Shown: piece after piece, positions 45,660-54,179 of the stretch
How positions within the stretch are numbered: the stretch's first letter is position 1
Layout: each line of letters starts with the position of its first letter
Source: Lysinibacillus sp. KCTC 33748
GTDB lineage: Bacteria; Bacillota; Bacilli; Bacillales_A; Planococcaceae
Length of the DNA: 64,000 bases
NCBI RefSeq assembly: GCF_002237755.1
Contig: NZ_MWSJ01000019.1
Coordinates: 1-64,000 of the forward strand
Reading direction: 5' to 3'
Notes under the pieces: model-generated
Database searches by the model: none
The model's input: only the letters and a program-made list of their open reading frames with translations
What the model was told of the DNA's origin: nothing
Program-made: the position numbers and the translations under genes

Positions 45660-45818
45660 AATCAAAGACTTAATTATAAAAAACAAAAAATGCAAGCGCA
45701 TAAGCACCTGCATCTAATTGAACTGAAACTTTGGCGAGGAACAGTTCAAGAACTATTAATTTTTTGTAACTTTATTATGGACAAACTTTCTAAAAAAGTC
45801 AACTTGAGGAGGATTTAA
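45652..45818 (+). pseudogene. Small phage gene, probably frameshifted
   Basis: ATG 45652 has a perfect GGAGGT site but opens only 21 codons (MDKIKDLIIKNKKCKRISTC). In the next frame, from ATG 45690 in an A-run, runs a 42-codon continuation (MQAHKHLHLIELKLWRGTVQ ELLIFCNFIMDKLSKK). Joined, they give a coherent ~55-residue helical protein, so one base is probably missing in the A-run. Confidence 0.45.
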
Positions 45819-45820
45819 TT

Positions 45821-46042
45821 ATGAATCGAATTCTGGAACAACTATATAAAAACTTAAATCAAGAAAAGGAATCTTTACATGAGTGTGCTGTTGCGGTTGC
45901 AGATTTAAGCAATGGGCAAAATCATGAAGATCATATTGAAAAGCTTATTGCTTATAACCTACAAAAAGGGCGTGTGAGTAGCTTGGAGGATGTTATTCAT
46001 GAAATCGATAAGCTGAACACAAAACCGTTAAAAGTTGTTTGA
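45821..46042 (+). CDS. Small phage protein
   Basis: 73 residues behind GAGGAGG. Acidic and helical (MNRILEQLYKNLNQEKESLH), no recognisable domain. Its stop overlaps the next start. Confidence 0.65.
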   Translation: MNRILEQLYKNLNQEKESLHECAVAVADLSNGQNHEDHIEKLIAYNLQKGRVSSLEDVIHEIDKLNTKPLKVV

Positions 46043-46299
46043 TTCGTTCTTATCACAGGATTCATAAGCTGTTTGTTTGTGAGTCCGATGATGCGAATGC
46101 ATCTGAAAGGCAGGTGATCCAGTTGAGGATTGATGTAAAAGCTTGGCTTGCTATGAAACCTGTTGAACAATATATATTTACAGAGCCGTGCGTCAGAATG
46201 ACGCTACCCTTAAAAATAAGCATAAAAAAGGCTTACAAGCACTGGCATGCAAGTAAGCGGCTAAGAAATTACATTACAGATACTATAACAAAAATCTAA
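46039..46299 (+). CDS. Small phage protein
   Basis: Up to 86 residues from TTG 46039, which overlaps the previous stop. TTG 46122 (behind AGGCAGGTG) is a plausible shorter start. Basic C-terminus (AYKHWHASKRLRNYITDTIT). Function unknown. Confidence 0.55.
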   Translation: MIRSYHRIHKLFVCESDDANASERQVIQLRIDVKAWLAMKPVEQYIFTEPCVRMTLPLKISIKKAYKHWHASKRLRNYITDTITKI

Positions 46300-46327
46300 T
46301 GAAACAGCAAGAAAGGGGAGGCATTTC

Positions 46328-46981
46328 ATGCTACCAGAAATTATTGTGCATGGGAATTTACGCGTTTTAACTAGTGCACAACTGGCTGAATCGTTTAAGA
46401 CAGATAGCAAGACTATCAATCGCAACTTTCAACGAAATCAAGAACAATTTGAACTAGGTGTACATTACTTTGCTCTAACAGGTGAAGATTTAAAAGCATT
46501 TAAAGGCGAACGTCAAAATGACGCTACCCTTAAATATGTTTCGGTTCTTTATCTTTGGACTGAAAAAGGGGCATTTTTACATGCTCAATTTTCTAAGAGT
46601 AAGCAGGCTAAAGAAGCATATCGGGCACTAATTAATAGTTATTACACAATGTTAGAGGACAAGCCACAGATTGAGCAAAAACACACTTTGGCAATTAGCC
46701 TAGAAGATTACCAACAACTTGAAAGTAGGGTGACAACTTTGGAACAAAGATTACAAGAGGTTACATTGCATTCTGGGGAACAATTACGTTTGCGAAAAGA
46801 AGTGAACCTACGAGTTTACGAATTGGCAGGTGATGAAAAGGATGGTAGAAGAGCTCTATTTCGAGCGATATGGTCTGCCATCAAAGAACGTTATCAAGTG
46901 GGCTCTTATCGTGACGTGAAGCAACATGAGCTTCAAGATGCATTACGCTTTGTCTCTAACTGGGGAGGTGAAGCATCATGA
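46328..46981 (+). CDS. ORF6N-domain phage antirepressor-like protein
   Basis: 217 residues. N-terminal ORF6N DNA-binding domain (VLTSAQLAESFKTDSKTINR, FELGVHYFALTGEDLKAFK, YVSVLYLWTEKGAFLHAQFS), coiled linker, and an ORF6C-like C-terminus (GRRALFRAIWSAIKERYQVG). Such proteins act as antirepressors or early regulators in Siphoviruses of Firmicutes. The stop overlaps the replication gene (ATGA). Confidence 0.85.
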   Translation: MLPEIIVHGNLRVLTSAQLAESFKTDSKTINRNFQRNQEQFELGVHYFALTGEDLKAFKGERQNDATLKYVSVLYLWTEKGAFLHAQFSKSKQAKEAYRALINSYYTMLEDKPQIEQKHTLAISLEDYQQLESRVTTLEQRLQEVTLHSGEQLRLRKEVNLRVYELAGDEKDGRRALFRAIWSAIKERYQVGSYRDVKQHELQDALRFVSNWGGEAS

Positions 46982-47961
46982 ATCTATTAATTAATGAACC
47001 ACCTTTGCAAGTGTTACCGACGCTTGCTGCGGAAATCGGATTAAATAACGCAATCGTTTTACAACAAGTACATTATTGGTTACGTGTTTCAACTAACAAT
47101 CGTGATGGTCATAAATGGGTGTACAAAACTATAGATGAGTGGCATGAGGAGTTCCCATTTTGGTCAAAACGCACACTAGAACGTGTAATTCAGAGCCTTG
47201 AAGATTTAGAAATTCTTGTAGCTGGCAATTATAACAAACTCAAAATGGATCGCACAAAATGGTATCGAATTAAGTACGAAACCCTTTGCAAACTGCATGA
47301 AAATGCAAGCCGACAAAATGACGGAATGCAACCCGACAAAATGACGGAATCGAAATCGCCAAATTGTCAGGAAGGAAACCGACAAAATGACGTGAACGTT
47401 CCCGACAAAATGGCGGTACCAATAACCAGAGAATACACAGAGACTACTACAGAGACTACACAGAGAAAAGGAAACAGTCGCAAACGAGTTTACGACGAAT
47501 CTTCTGTGCATTACCAATTAGCTAATAGACTCTATCAAAAAATATTGATTGATGACCCAAGTTTTAAACAACCAAACATGAATACTTGGGCTGATAGTAT
47601 TCGCTTGATGATGGAACAGGATAACAGAACTGTTGAACAGATCGAATATCTAATTGATTGGTCACAAGAGAATCAGTTCTGGAAATCGAATATTCTCTCA
47701 ACAAAAAAATTACGTGAAAAAGCGACAACGCTTATCCGCCAAATCAAAGCTGATAAAGCAAAAGAGAATAATGTTAATTCACCATCTAATTTTCGTCGAC
47801 AAGGGCGTACTGAGGTTGTTCCTGAATGGTTCAATAATCGTAATGAGGAGAAGGAGAACGCAAAGGAGACAACTGTAGAAATCGGTCAAGAAATTGATTT
47901 TGAAGCCGAACGTCAAAAAATATTAAAAAAGCTAGGGAGTGCTAAAGAGAATGCGAAGTGA
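46978..47961 (+). CDS. Phage replication initiation protein (DnaD/O-like)
   Basis: 327 residues. N-terminal winged-helix replisome-organiser domain (LINEPPLQVLPTLAAEIGLN, NAIVLQQVHYWLRVS, WSKRTLERVIQSLEDLEI), a low-complexity middle (about 108-145) whose coding DNA is built of iterons, and a DnaD-like C-terminal region (PSFKQPNMNTWADSIRLMME). It is expected to bind the origin inside its own gene and load the host helicase, as lambda O does. Confidence 0.85.
   Translation: MNLLINEPPLQVLPTLAAEIGLNNAIVLQQVHYWLRVSTNNRDGHKWVYKTIDEWHEEFPFWSKRTLERVIQSLEDLEILVAGNYNKLKMDRTKWYRIKYETLCKLHENASRQNDGMQPDKMTESKSPNCQEGNRQNDVNVPDKMAVPITREYTETTTETTQRKGNSRKRVYDESSVHYQLANRLYQKILIDDPSFKQPNMNTWADSIRLMMEQDNRTVEQIEYLIDWSQENQFWKSNILSTKKLREKATTLIRQIKADKAKENNVNSPSNFRRQGRTEVVPEWFNNRNEEKENAKETTVEIGQEIDFEAERQKILKKLGSAKENAK
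47310..47424. other. Putative phage replication origin: five iterons, 23-bp period
   Basis: Units start at 47310, 47333, 47356, 47379 and 47402, exactly 23 bp apart. Core CCGACAAAATGACGG: copies 1 and 2 exact, 4 and 5 with one change each, 3 degenerate (10 of 15). Because 23 is not a multiple of three, the peptide changes frame from copy to copy (RQNDG, PDKMTE, then RQNDV, PDKMA), so the repeat is selected as DNA. It sits in the middle of the replication-protein gene, as in lambdoid origins. Confidence 0.8.
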
Positions 47962-48088
47962 ACTAGTTTTTATTCTTCACTTAATGACATGGTATTCAGA
48001 GCAATACCTTGATAAATTGTCAGACGAAGAACTGAATCGTACTTATGATGCCCAAATGGAAAAGAGCATGAACGAGAGATTGGTGTAA
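47951..48088 (+). CDS. Small phage protein, BH0509-like
   Basis: 45 residues, overlapping the end of the replication gene: MRSELVFILHLMTWYSEQYL DKLSDEELNRTY.... The 'LMTWYS.e.L..LsDeEL...Y' pattern matches the small BH0509 family of Bacillaceae phages. Function unknown. Confidence 0.65.
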   Translation: MRSELVFILHLMTWYSEQYLDKLSDEELNRTYDAQMEKSMNERLV

Positions 48089-48091
48089 GCA

Positions 48092-48271
48092 GTGAGTAAT
48101 CATTTTTATGGACGTAAAGTGGTCAATGCAGTTACACAACACGATTTACAAAAGAAAGTTGCAGATAACGAAAAAAGACAATGGCGTATTGTTGGTAAAT
48201 TCACAAGACATCACTACAGCGGTCACTGGTGTTGTGTGATGGAGAGACAATCAAAGGAGGGAATGAAATGA
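48092..48271 (+). CDS. Small basic phage protein
   Basis: 59 residues from GTG 48092: MSNHFYGRKVVNAVTQHDLQ, WRIVGKFTRHHYSGHWCCVM. It overlaps the next start (ATGA at 48268). Looks like a short nucleic-acid-binding protein; not recognised. Confidence 0.5.
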   Translation: MSNHFYGRKVVNAVTQHDLQKKVADNEKRQWRIVGKFTRHHYSGHWCCVMERQSKEGMK

Positions 48272-48666
48272 ATCAAAGAATTGAGCTTTTAAATCAGCAG
48301 AATGCATTACACAATCAGCACTGTGTTACCTGTCCAAATCGATATGATCGTAATGCTAAAAGCTGTAAGTCTTGCGACATCTTCATAAAATTCAAACAAA
48401 TCGGTAAAAATCTGTTAAACCTTCATGATGTTAAAGAGTCTAGTAAAAAAACTAAAAATGATATTTTAGCAGAATCGATGACTGCACATGGCATGGTTTT
48501 AACAATAGATCGGTACTTGGATTTGCAGGAGATGGGTTTGAAAAACTATCAAATAGCAGAGTATTACGGCATTACAACCCGAGAGCTAAATGAGTGGAAG
48601 GTATGGCAGGGGCTGACTGGTAAACGTGGTCCAGTGTCTAAAAATGATTTAGCATGCAGCAGTTAA
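48268..48666 (+). CDS. Phage zinc-finger / HTH protein
   Basis: 132 residues from ATG 48268 (AAAGGAGGG upstream). N-terminal Cys cluster CVTCPNRYDRNAKSCKSCDI, probably one zinc site; the C-terminus LQEMGLKNYQIAEYYGITTR is a helix-turn-helix. Probably a phage regulator. Confidence 0.65.
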   Translation: MNQRIELLNQQNALHNQHCVTCPNRYDRNAKSCKSCDIFIKFKQIGKNLLNLHDVKESSKKTKNDILAESMTAHGMVLTIDRYLDLQEMGLKNYQIAEYYGITTRELNEWKVWQGLTGKRGPVSKNDLACSS

Positions 48667-48902
48667 GTATCTTCGATTGTCCAGCAGATCAAAAACATGA
48701 TTTTCAGATTCATGACAGGGTAAAGCTTTTGCTAGTGGATGAGTCAATCAATTGGGAAATCCATAATTATCGAAAATATTACTTTGAGCAGTTGATTGGG
48801 GAACTTGGGACAGTGCTTGAGGTTAAGAAAAATACAGTGGCAGTGGAATTTGCTGATGAAGTCATTTTATGTGATGTACATGAATTGGAATGGATAGCGT
48901 AG
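48654..48902 (+). CDS. Small phage protein
   Basis: 82 residues, overlapping the previous gene. HDRVKLLLVDESINWEIHNY and LGTVLEVKKNTVAVEFADEV suggest a small SH3-like beta-barrel. Function unknown. A GTAGGGTACGGT/ACCGTATCCCTAC hairpin (48899-48926) spans its stop. Confidence 0.6.
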   Translation: MQQLSIFDCPADQKHDFQIHDRVKLLLVDESINWEIHNYRKYYFEQLIGELGTVLEVKKNTVAVEFADEVILCDVHELEWIA

Positions 48903-48981
48903 GGTACGGTGGCAACCGTATCCCTACAATTAAGCTCTCTTGCTTAATACAACTAAAGCAATTATACAGGGAGTGGCTTAT

Positions 48982-49161
48982 ATGGGCAATATGGGTAATT
49001 TAGGCGTGTTAGGTGATGGAGTATACATTGTACAACAAGGGGCAGTTGTAGAGGTTCTGGAGCCTAAAGAGTATGGACAAGATTCTATTCAGTGGCAACA
49101 TGGAAAGGTGTTTGAAGTGAGCGAAAGTAAGCGCAGACGTGTTGGGGCATTAAAAAAATAG
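48982..49161 (+). CDS. Small phage protein
   Basis: 59 residues from ATG 48982 (CAGGGAG upstream; TTG 48940 is less likely): MGNMGNLGVLGDGVYIVQQG AVVEVLEPKEYG. Beta-rich and basic at the end. Last gene before the cargo gene. Confidence 0.55.
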   Translation: MGNMGNLGVLGDGVYIVQQGAVVEVLEPKEYGQDSIQWQHGKVFEVSESKRRRVGALKK

Positions 49162-49242
49162 AGAAAAAAACAGGTGACTTTGACTTGAAATTAGTAGCAA
49201 ATAATAAAAAATTATAGAAAACTATATGTTTGTTTATTTGAT

Positions 49243-49289
49243 AGTAACTCCATTTTGAAAAAATAAAAAATGGAGTTACTCCTTTTTAG
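49243..49289 (+). terminator. Terminator of the early phage operon
   Basis: AGTAACTCCATTTT/AAAATGGAGTTACT stem followed by CCTTTTT. It separates the early operon from the DAC-like cargo gene. Confidence 0.88.
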
Positions 49290-49519
49290 AAATATTATGA
49301 ATAAGTTTAAAATATGATTCTTTGTTTAGGTTGGTTTAATTATCACGTCTACTTTAGTCAAGGTGTAATTGCCTCATATACAAGATACTTTAAAATCATA
49401 AATATGAGTTGCTGTCTTTTCTAGAATTCTGAAATGAAGGAAAATTAAATAGAAATGAAGTGATTGATTACAAATTTAGCTTACTGTTTTTGTATTTTAA
49501 GGATAGTTTGTTCAATGTT

Positions 49520-49528
49520 TGGTATAAT
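49520..49528 (+). promoter_or_regulatory. Extended -10 promoter before the DAC-like gene
   Basis: TGGTATAAT (TGn plus TATAAT); no good -35. The cargo gene is therefore probably transcribed on its own in the lysogen. The rest of 49290-49614 holds no gene that I see. Confidence 0.5.
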
Positions 49529-49671
49529 AATCTTCCGAAGGAAGCATTTAGTTCTTAGTAGATAGAGAAGTGTGTATGTATTGCTTAGGATTCTGCTGTT
49601 AATAAGTACTCCTTTTGATTTCTATAATAAAAGTCGCATATAAACCTCCAGGAGAAGTGAGTGAATCGAAA

Positions 49672-52212
49672 ATGTCATCATTGAATCAAAATATACAAAC
49701 ATTAAATAAACTTGTTTACAGTCAACTTAATGAAATAATAAAAATGCTTGATAAAAAATTTAATCTAAGGCTTTACTCTATTGTATTGGATAAAAAAAAC
49801 AGTTGCAAAGAAATATATAGATTGAAAAAAAATATTACATCATTTAATAATATTGGAGAGCCAGAGATTAGTCAGGACAATCTTAAAGAATTAAATTATA
49901 TATTTAAGGAATTGCGCTTAGATGCATCTTTTAAAGAAAAAGAATTGAAGACAGAATTCAAAGATTATTTAAATCGTCAAAAATTTCTGAGCTCGATAAA
50001 TAATTCACAACAAATATTAAATGAATCTCAAGAAAATGAAAAGTTAAGTACTGTTGAAGTAGTTAATAAGACGTCAACCTTTATGCAAGAAGATAATTCA
50101 AGAATTTTGTATATGAATAGCTATGAAAAAGAATTTGGGGATGTAATTTATATAATTGAAATCAGAAGTGTAGATATAGAAACTATTGATTTATTCTACA
50201 AATATCCTGACTTGAGCTTCTTAAGAATGGTTTTAGATTATTATTTTATTGATTACTTTATTGAGAATCAAAATGATATGTTAAATATGAGTGGAAATAA
50301 TACAAACAAAAAATATAACGAAGACAGTGTTCACTTTAATAGAAGAATAACGAGACTATATTTTGGAAAAATACAAGAAATATTACTAAAAAAAAGTGAG
50401 ATTAAAGAAATAATACCTGTATTTGATGTTGAATTGAATAATCAATATTATTTTTATGATATGTTAGAAAAAATTGATGATATTTCAAATCTTACATACG
50501 AAGGTAGTAACCCGTTTGGATCCATCTTATTTCTTAATAGAGAAGTGCTATCCAGCGATAATAATCCAATTGTTTATACTATTAAGTTTCAAGACAATTT
50601 AATTGCACTAAATGATGCAAAATTAATAAGAAAATTACTTGAATTGACCAATAATGAAAAAGATCTTTATTTAATTTCTGATCATGAAACGATTTATGGT
50701 TTAGGAAAAATAAATTGGAGTCAAATAGATGATTATATTTTGCTAAGGGTAGATTTCAAAGGGGTATCTAAATATAATATTAACCTAATAACAACTAAAG
50801 AAAATGGATCAAGCAATGGGGATATAGCGGTTAAAAACGGAAGGAAAACATGTCAAATAAATAGGGATTTAGAAATTATTGATAAAAATCTTTTAAAAGT
50901 ATCTTTTAAAAGCCCTTTAATCGGAGGAGATGGTTTTACTAGTGAAAAATTCAAAAGACTTCTAAAAGATGGAAAATTCCATATGGATGGAGATGTAATT
51001 GAATATCTTGAACAAGTAGTATTGAACGCTAAAGAACAAAAACATGGAACAATGGTAGTAATTACTGACTATGAAACTGCTGTTTCTGAACTGAAAACAC
51101 TGAAAAAGCAGTCAATTCCGATAGAATCTAAACAAAAACAAATTATACCAGAATACATTGAATATCTTACATCTATAGATGGAGCGATATATTTTGATAC
51201 GAACGGTAAATGTCACGCAATAGGTGTAATCTTAGATGGAATTGCCAAAGAAAATATAGGTGACGCTAGTAGAGGAGCGAGATATAATTCTGCATATCGT
51301 TATTTAGAAAAAATTAAAGGATTAAATAAAAAATGCATAATTGTTATCATTTCAGAAGATGGCATGGTAAATCTAATACCTGAGTCAGATGACGAAGAAA
51401 AAATATTTGCTTTATTGCAACAGGTGGTTGATTTAATAAATGAAAATAAAGACAAAGAAAAAATAGAAATTGAACTCAATGAAATAGAAGAAATAATAAA
51501 TAATGATGATAATACTGATTATCAAATATTTTTTAAAGTAGCAGAGGTTTATCGTGGTATGGATAATTACGAAAAGGCCATTAAGTATTACGAAAAGGGA
51601 ATGTCAGTTGCTGATGGAATCATTATTTTAGTTAAAAATTATAGATACTGGGCTAAATTGCATTTCGATTATGCTAGAGAAACAAAAAATAAGGAACAGC
51701 GAATCCATAATTATGAAGAAGCTAAAATTATTTTTGATGAATATCTAGTTAAAGCAAATGAGAATGAGTTAAATTTACATGATTATAACGACTGTGCACT
51801 CGTTTATAAATTTCTGGGTGACAATGATACAACAGAAAAGTTAAGAACGACATTTCATCAAAAGGCTCACCTCAATTATTCCAAAGCTATTGAAGTTTCC
51901 GATTCTAAAGATATCGGTAATGCATCTCTTTTTTTTAATCGATCGAATGTTCGTAAGGAAATGGGAATGTTTAAAGAATCTCTAGAAGACTTAATTACGG
52001 CCGAGTTCATAAAGTCGAGTGAAGTTTATATTAATAGTTTTATGGATTTAATTCAAAGTAACAATGAATGGATAGATTATTGTATTCAAATCATAAATAA
52101 GAAAAGAGATAATGATTTAAAAGGTGAAAATTTAATTAAGAAACTCAGAGAATATGGAGATAGCATTAGAGAACAAAGTCCCGAAATTGCTGCATCGTTT
52201 GAAAATCTTTAA
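49672..52212 (+). CDS. DisA-N (diadenylate-cyclase-like) domain protein with C-terminal TPRs
   Basis: 846 residues from ATG 49672; AGGAGA is 17 bases upstream, and TTG 49615 would add 19 residues. The first 430 residues are unfamiliar. Counting from TTG 49615, a DAC fold is evident at about residues 450-600: an EYLEQVVLNAKEQKHGTMVV strand, SIDGAIYFD with the DGA motif (522-524), CHAIGVILDG, SRGARYNSAYRYL where active cyclases have RHR (here RYN at 556-558), and CIIVIISEDGMVNLIP. DGA kept with RHR altered suggests a nucleotide-sensing rather than c-di-AMP-making domain. Residues 630-860 are TPR-like. AT-rich and independent of phage operons, so probably defence or signalling cargo. Confidence 0.65.
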   Translation: MSSLNQNIQTLNKLVYSQLNEIIKMLDKKFNLRLYSIVLDKKNSCKEIYRLKKNITSFNNIGEPEISQDNLKELNYIFKELRLDASFKEKELKTEFKDYLNRQKFLSSINNSQQILNESQENEKLSTVEVVNKTSTFMQEDNSRILYMNSYEKEFGDVIYIIEIRSVDIETIDLFYKYPDLSFLRMVLDYYFIDYFIENQNDMLNMSGNNTNKKYNEDSVHFNRRITRLYFGKIQEILLKKSEIKEIIPVFDVELNNQYYFYDMLEKIDDISNLTYEGSNPFGSILFLNREVLSSDNNPIVYTIKFQDNLIALNDAKLIRKLLELTNNEKDLYLISDHETIYGLGKINWSQIDDYILLRVDFKGVSKYNINLITTKENGSSNGDIAVKNGRKTCQINRDLEIIDKNLLKVSFKSPLIGGDGFTSEKFKRLLKDGKFHMDGDVIEYLEQVVLNAKEQKHGTMVVITDYETAVSELKTLKKQSIPIESKQKQIIPEYIEYLTSIDGAIYFDTNGKCHAIGVILDGIAKENIGDASRGARYNSAYRYLEKIKGLNKKCIIVIISEDGMVNLIPESDDEEKIFALLQQVVDLINENKDKEKIEIELNEIEEIINNDDNTDYQIFFKVAEVYRGMDNYEKAIKYYEKGMSVADGIIILVKNYRYWAKLHFDYARETKNKEQRIHNYEEAKIIFDEYLVKANENELNLHDYNDCALVYKFLGDNDTTEKLRTTFHQKAHLNYSKAIEVSDSKDIGNASLFFNRSNVRKEMGMFKESLEDLITAEFIKSSEVYINSFMDLIQSNNEWIDYCIQIINKKRDNDLKGENLIKKLREYGDSIREQSPEIAASFENL

Positions 52213-52398
52213 TTAGTTGTTATAAAAGATAAAATAAGTAATTTTCTAAAAGTTTGAAGGAAATTAAAAGTTGATGGATATGGTAGATGAGATAATTAAG
52301 CATAATGAGTAATTTGTGTTTTAAACATAGTGTTGGATATTACTAGAATTGATAAACTATATTATGAGTTTAATAGCAGCCTTTACGGAAAATACCGG

Positions 52399-52447
52399 AG
52401 GCACTAACAGACAGGTAATGACCTGTTTTGTTGGTGCCTCTTTTTAT
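52399..52447 (+). terminator. Terminator
   Basis: GAGGCACTAACA...TGTTGGTGCCTC-like stem containing an inner CAGGT/ACCTG hairpin, with a T-run. The interval 52213-52594 has no gene otherwise. Confidence 0.8.
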
Positions 52448-52594
52448 TTTATTAATGGGGTAGAGGACATGAGTACGATACAGAGTTAGTACAAAAGGGG
52501 TTAAGCAAAGAAGCTAATGCGCAAGCGTCAAAAAGACGCCAACCTAAAGTTATAAATGAGTAAAGGGAGCATTTAGACAGAAAGGGGATTGTTA

Positions 52595-53145
52595 ATGAAA
52601 GTTGTTCAACCAATACGTGATCCAGAAAAGGTAAATGCAATGCTTCAATATTTAAAAAGCATGAATGAAAGAGACTATATGCTGTTCTACATTGGGATAA
52701 GCGCTGGGCTTCGAATATCAGACATGTTACAGCTCCGCAAAGAGGATGTTACGCTCATATAGACATCGTAGAAAAAAAGACAAATAAACCTAAGCGATTT
52801 ACGTTACCTCCATATATAAGGAAAGATGTTCAACGATATATTCAAAGTTTGAGCGAAGGTGAGTATCTTTTTAGAAGTCGACAAGGGGACAATCGACCAA
52901 TTGACAGATCAACAGCCTATAGAATCTTACGAAAAGCAGCAGAGGAATGTGGAATTAGAGAAATGGGGACTCATACATTACGTAAAACATTTGGTTATCA
53001 TTTCTATTTAAAGTCAAAAGACATAGTGGCATTACAAGCTTTATTCAATCACTCTTCACCTGAAACAACATTGAGATATGTAGGAATCAATCAAGATGTA
53101 TTGGATAAAGCAATGGACAATTTTAAACCTGATTGGGTGAAGTGA
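52595..53145 (+). pseudogene. Phage tyrosine recombinase, frameshifted
   Basis: About 183 codons. The first half (VQPIRDPEKVNAMLQYLKSM, GISAGLRISDMLQLRKEDV with the catalytic Arg) stops at 52760; an indel near 52752-52756 puts the rest in another frame (HIDIVEKKTNKPKRFTLPPY, GTHTLRKTFGYHFYLKSKD with H-x-x-R, HSSPETTLRYVG with the Tyr). Small XerD-like proteins at this place are common in Bacillus-group phages and are distinct from the integrase. Confidence 0.82.
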
Positions 53146-53304
53146 TTAAACAATTTCTTTTTTATTTATACAGTACAACATAAAAAAGAGTGCCGTGCAC
53201 TCATATTGATAAGTAGGTTAAAGCATTGATAATACAGGGTTTGTGATAAAGGGCGAGTGCACCAGTCTATTTATTGAAGTGCGGTAGAGGGGGCAAAAGT
53301 AAGA

Positions 53305-53598
53305 ATGACCATAGATGAAGCAAGAGAGCAAATAAAGAGGTTAGAGGACTATATCGAAATGGTTGAAGGGTATGTTCCAGAAACGTTTGAGCAACATGCT
53401 ATTAAGCTTTATGTCTTGCATGAACATGTAGCAAGAGTTGCTAAAATGTTGAATGAATTAGGTTTTCGTATTGGTAAACGGAAAGTAATTGGAACGGATG
53501 TATCGGATATTTTAAGGGACAAGCCAACAGATGAATTACACGAACTAGCGTTGAAGCTATTTAAACAAAACAAGAAAATGGTTAAGGGGCGAGTATAA
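53305..53598 (+). CDS. Small phage protein before the late regulator
   Basis: 97 residues, helical (IDEAREQIKRLEDYIEMVEG, LYVLHEHVARVAKMLNELGF). It ends one base before the next start, so the two form an operon. Function unknown. Confidence 0.65.
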   Translation: MTIDEAREQIKRLEDYIEMVEGYVPETFEQHAIKLYVLHEHVARVAKMLNELGFRIGKRKVIGTDVSDILRDKPTDELHELALKLFKQNKKMVKGRV

Positions 53599-54015
53599 AT
53601 GAAGATCATGAAGAACTATGCGGATTTATTACGCATTATAGATATTGTAAAAGCAGAAATTGAAATGCTGGAGGTTGATAAAGAATATTGGATTGGCAAG
53701 AATGAGCATTTACCATTTTCCTCAATAGGTGCAGATAAGTATGGTCTTGATGTTGCATCGCAGCGTACCGATCGTTTGAATGGACGTATAGTTTCACTTG
53801 AAGAAAAGTTAGAACATTATCAAGCTATTGAAAAAGAGATTCGTGAAAACGTGGAGAAGCTAGAAGGCTTAGAATATAAAATTGCTAAATTACGTTTTAT
53901 TGATGGTATGACATATCAAGAGATTGCTGATAAGTTAGGATATTCTTACGGCTATATTCGTAAGGTAGTGTCACAAGGTAACAAAGAGGTAACACCAACA
54001 CTTGTCAAAGCGTGA
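53599..54015 (+). CDS. ArpU/RinA-like phage late transcription regulator
   Basis: 138 residues: long N-terminal coiled coil, then a sigma-70-region-4-like HTH at 95-130 (AKLRFIDGMTYQEIADKLGY, SYGYIRKVVSQG). Such proteins switch on late genes in Gram-positive siphophages. Normally the packaging genes follow directly; here a 6-kb cassette array is inserted between. Confidence 0.85.
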   Translation: MKIMKNYADLLRIIDIVKAEIEMLEVDKEYWIGKNEHLPFSSIGADKYGLDVASQRTDRLNGRIVSLEEKLEHYQAIEKEIRENVEKLEGLEYKIAKLRFIDGMTYQEIADKLGYSYGYIRKVVSQGNKEVTPTLVKA

Positions 54016-54087
54016 TATATTTACAGATGAAGAAACAGGCAATACCAACTAAATAGACGTTTGCGGAAACGTCAACACTACAAAAGC

Positions 54088-54113
54088 AACATCTAACAAG
54101 GTGTGGCTTTTTA
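54088..54113 (+). terminator. Cassette terminator 1
   Basis: AACATCTAACAAGGTGTGGC followed by TTTTTAT. First of the similar hairpin-plus-T blocks that end the genes of this array. Confidence 0.65.
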
Positions 54114-54179
54114 TAATGATTGTAGCCAGTATTATTTCTCCGTGGTAATATAATCCTAGAGAATTTTGGGGGAATTATA

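Noticed and set aside
47310..47424. CRISPR-like or protein-level repeat
   Set aside because: The spacing is too short for spacers, and a period of 23 breaks the reading frame, so neither explanation fits; iterons do.
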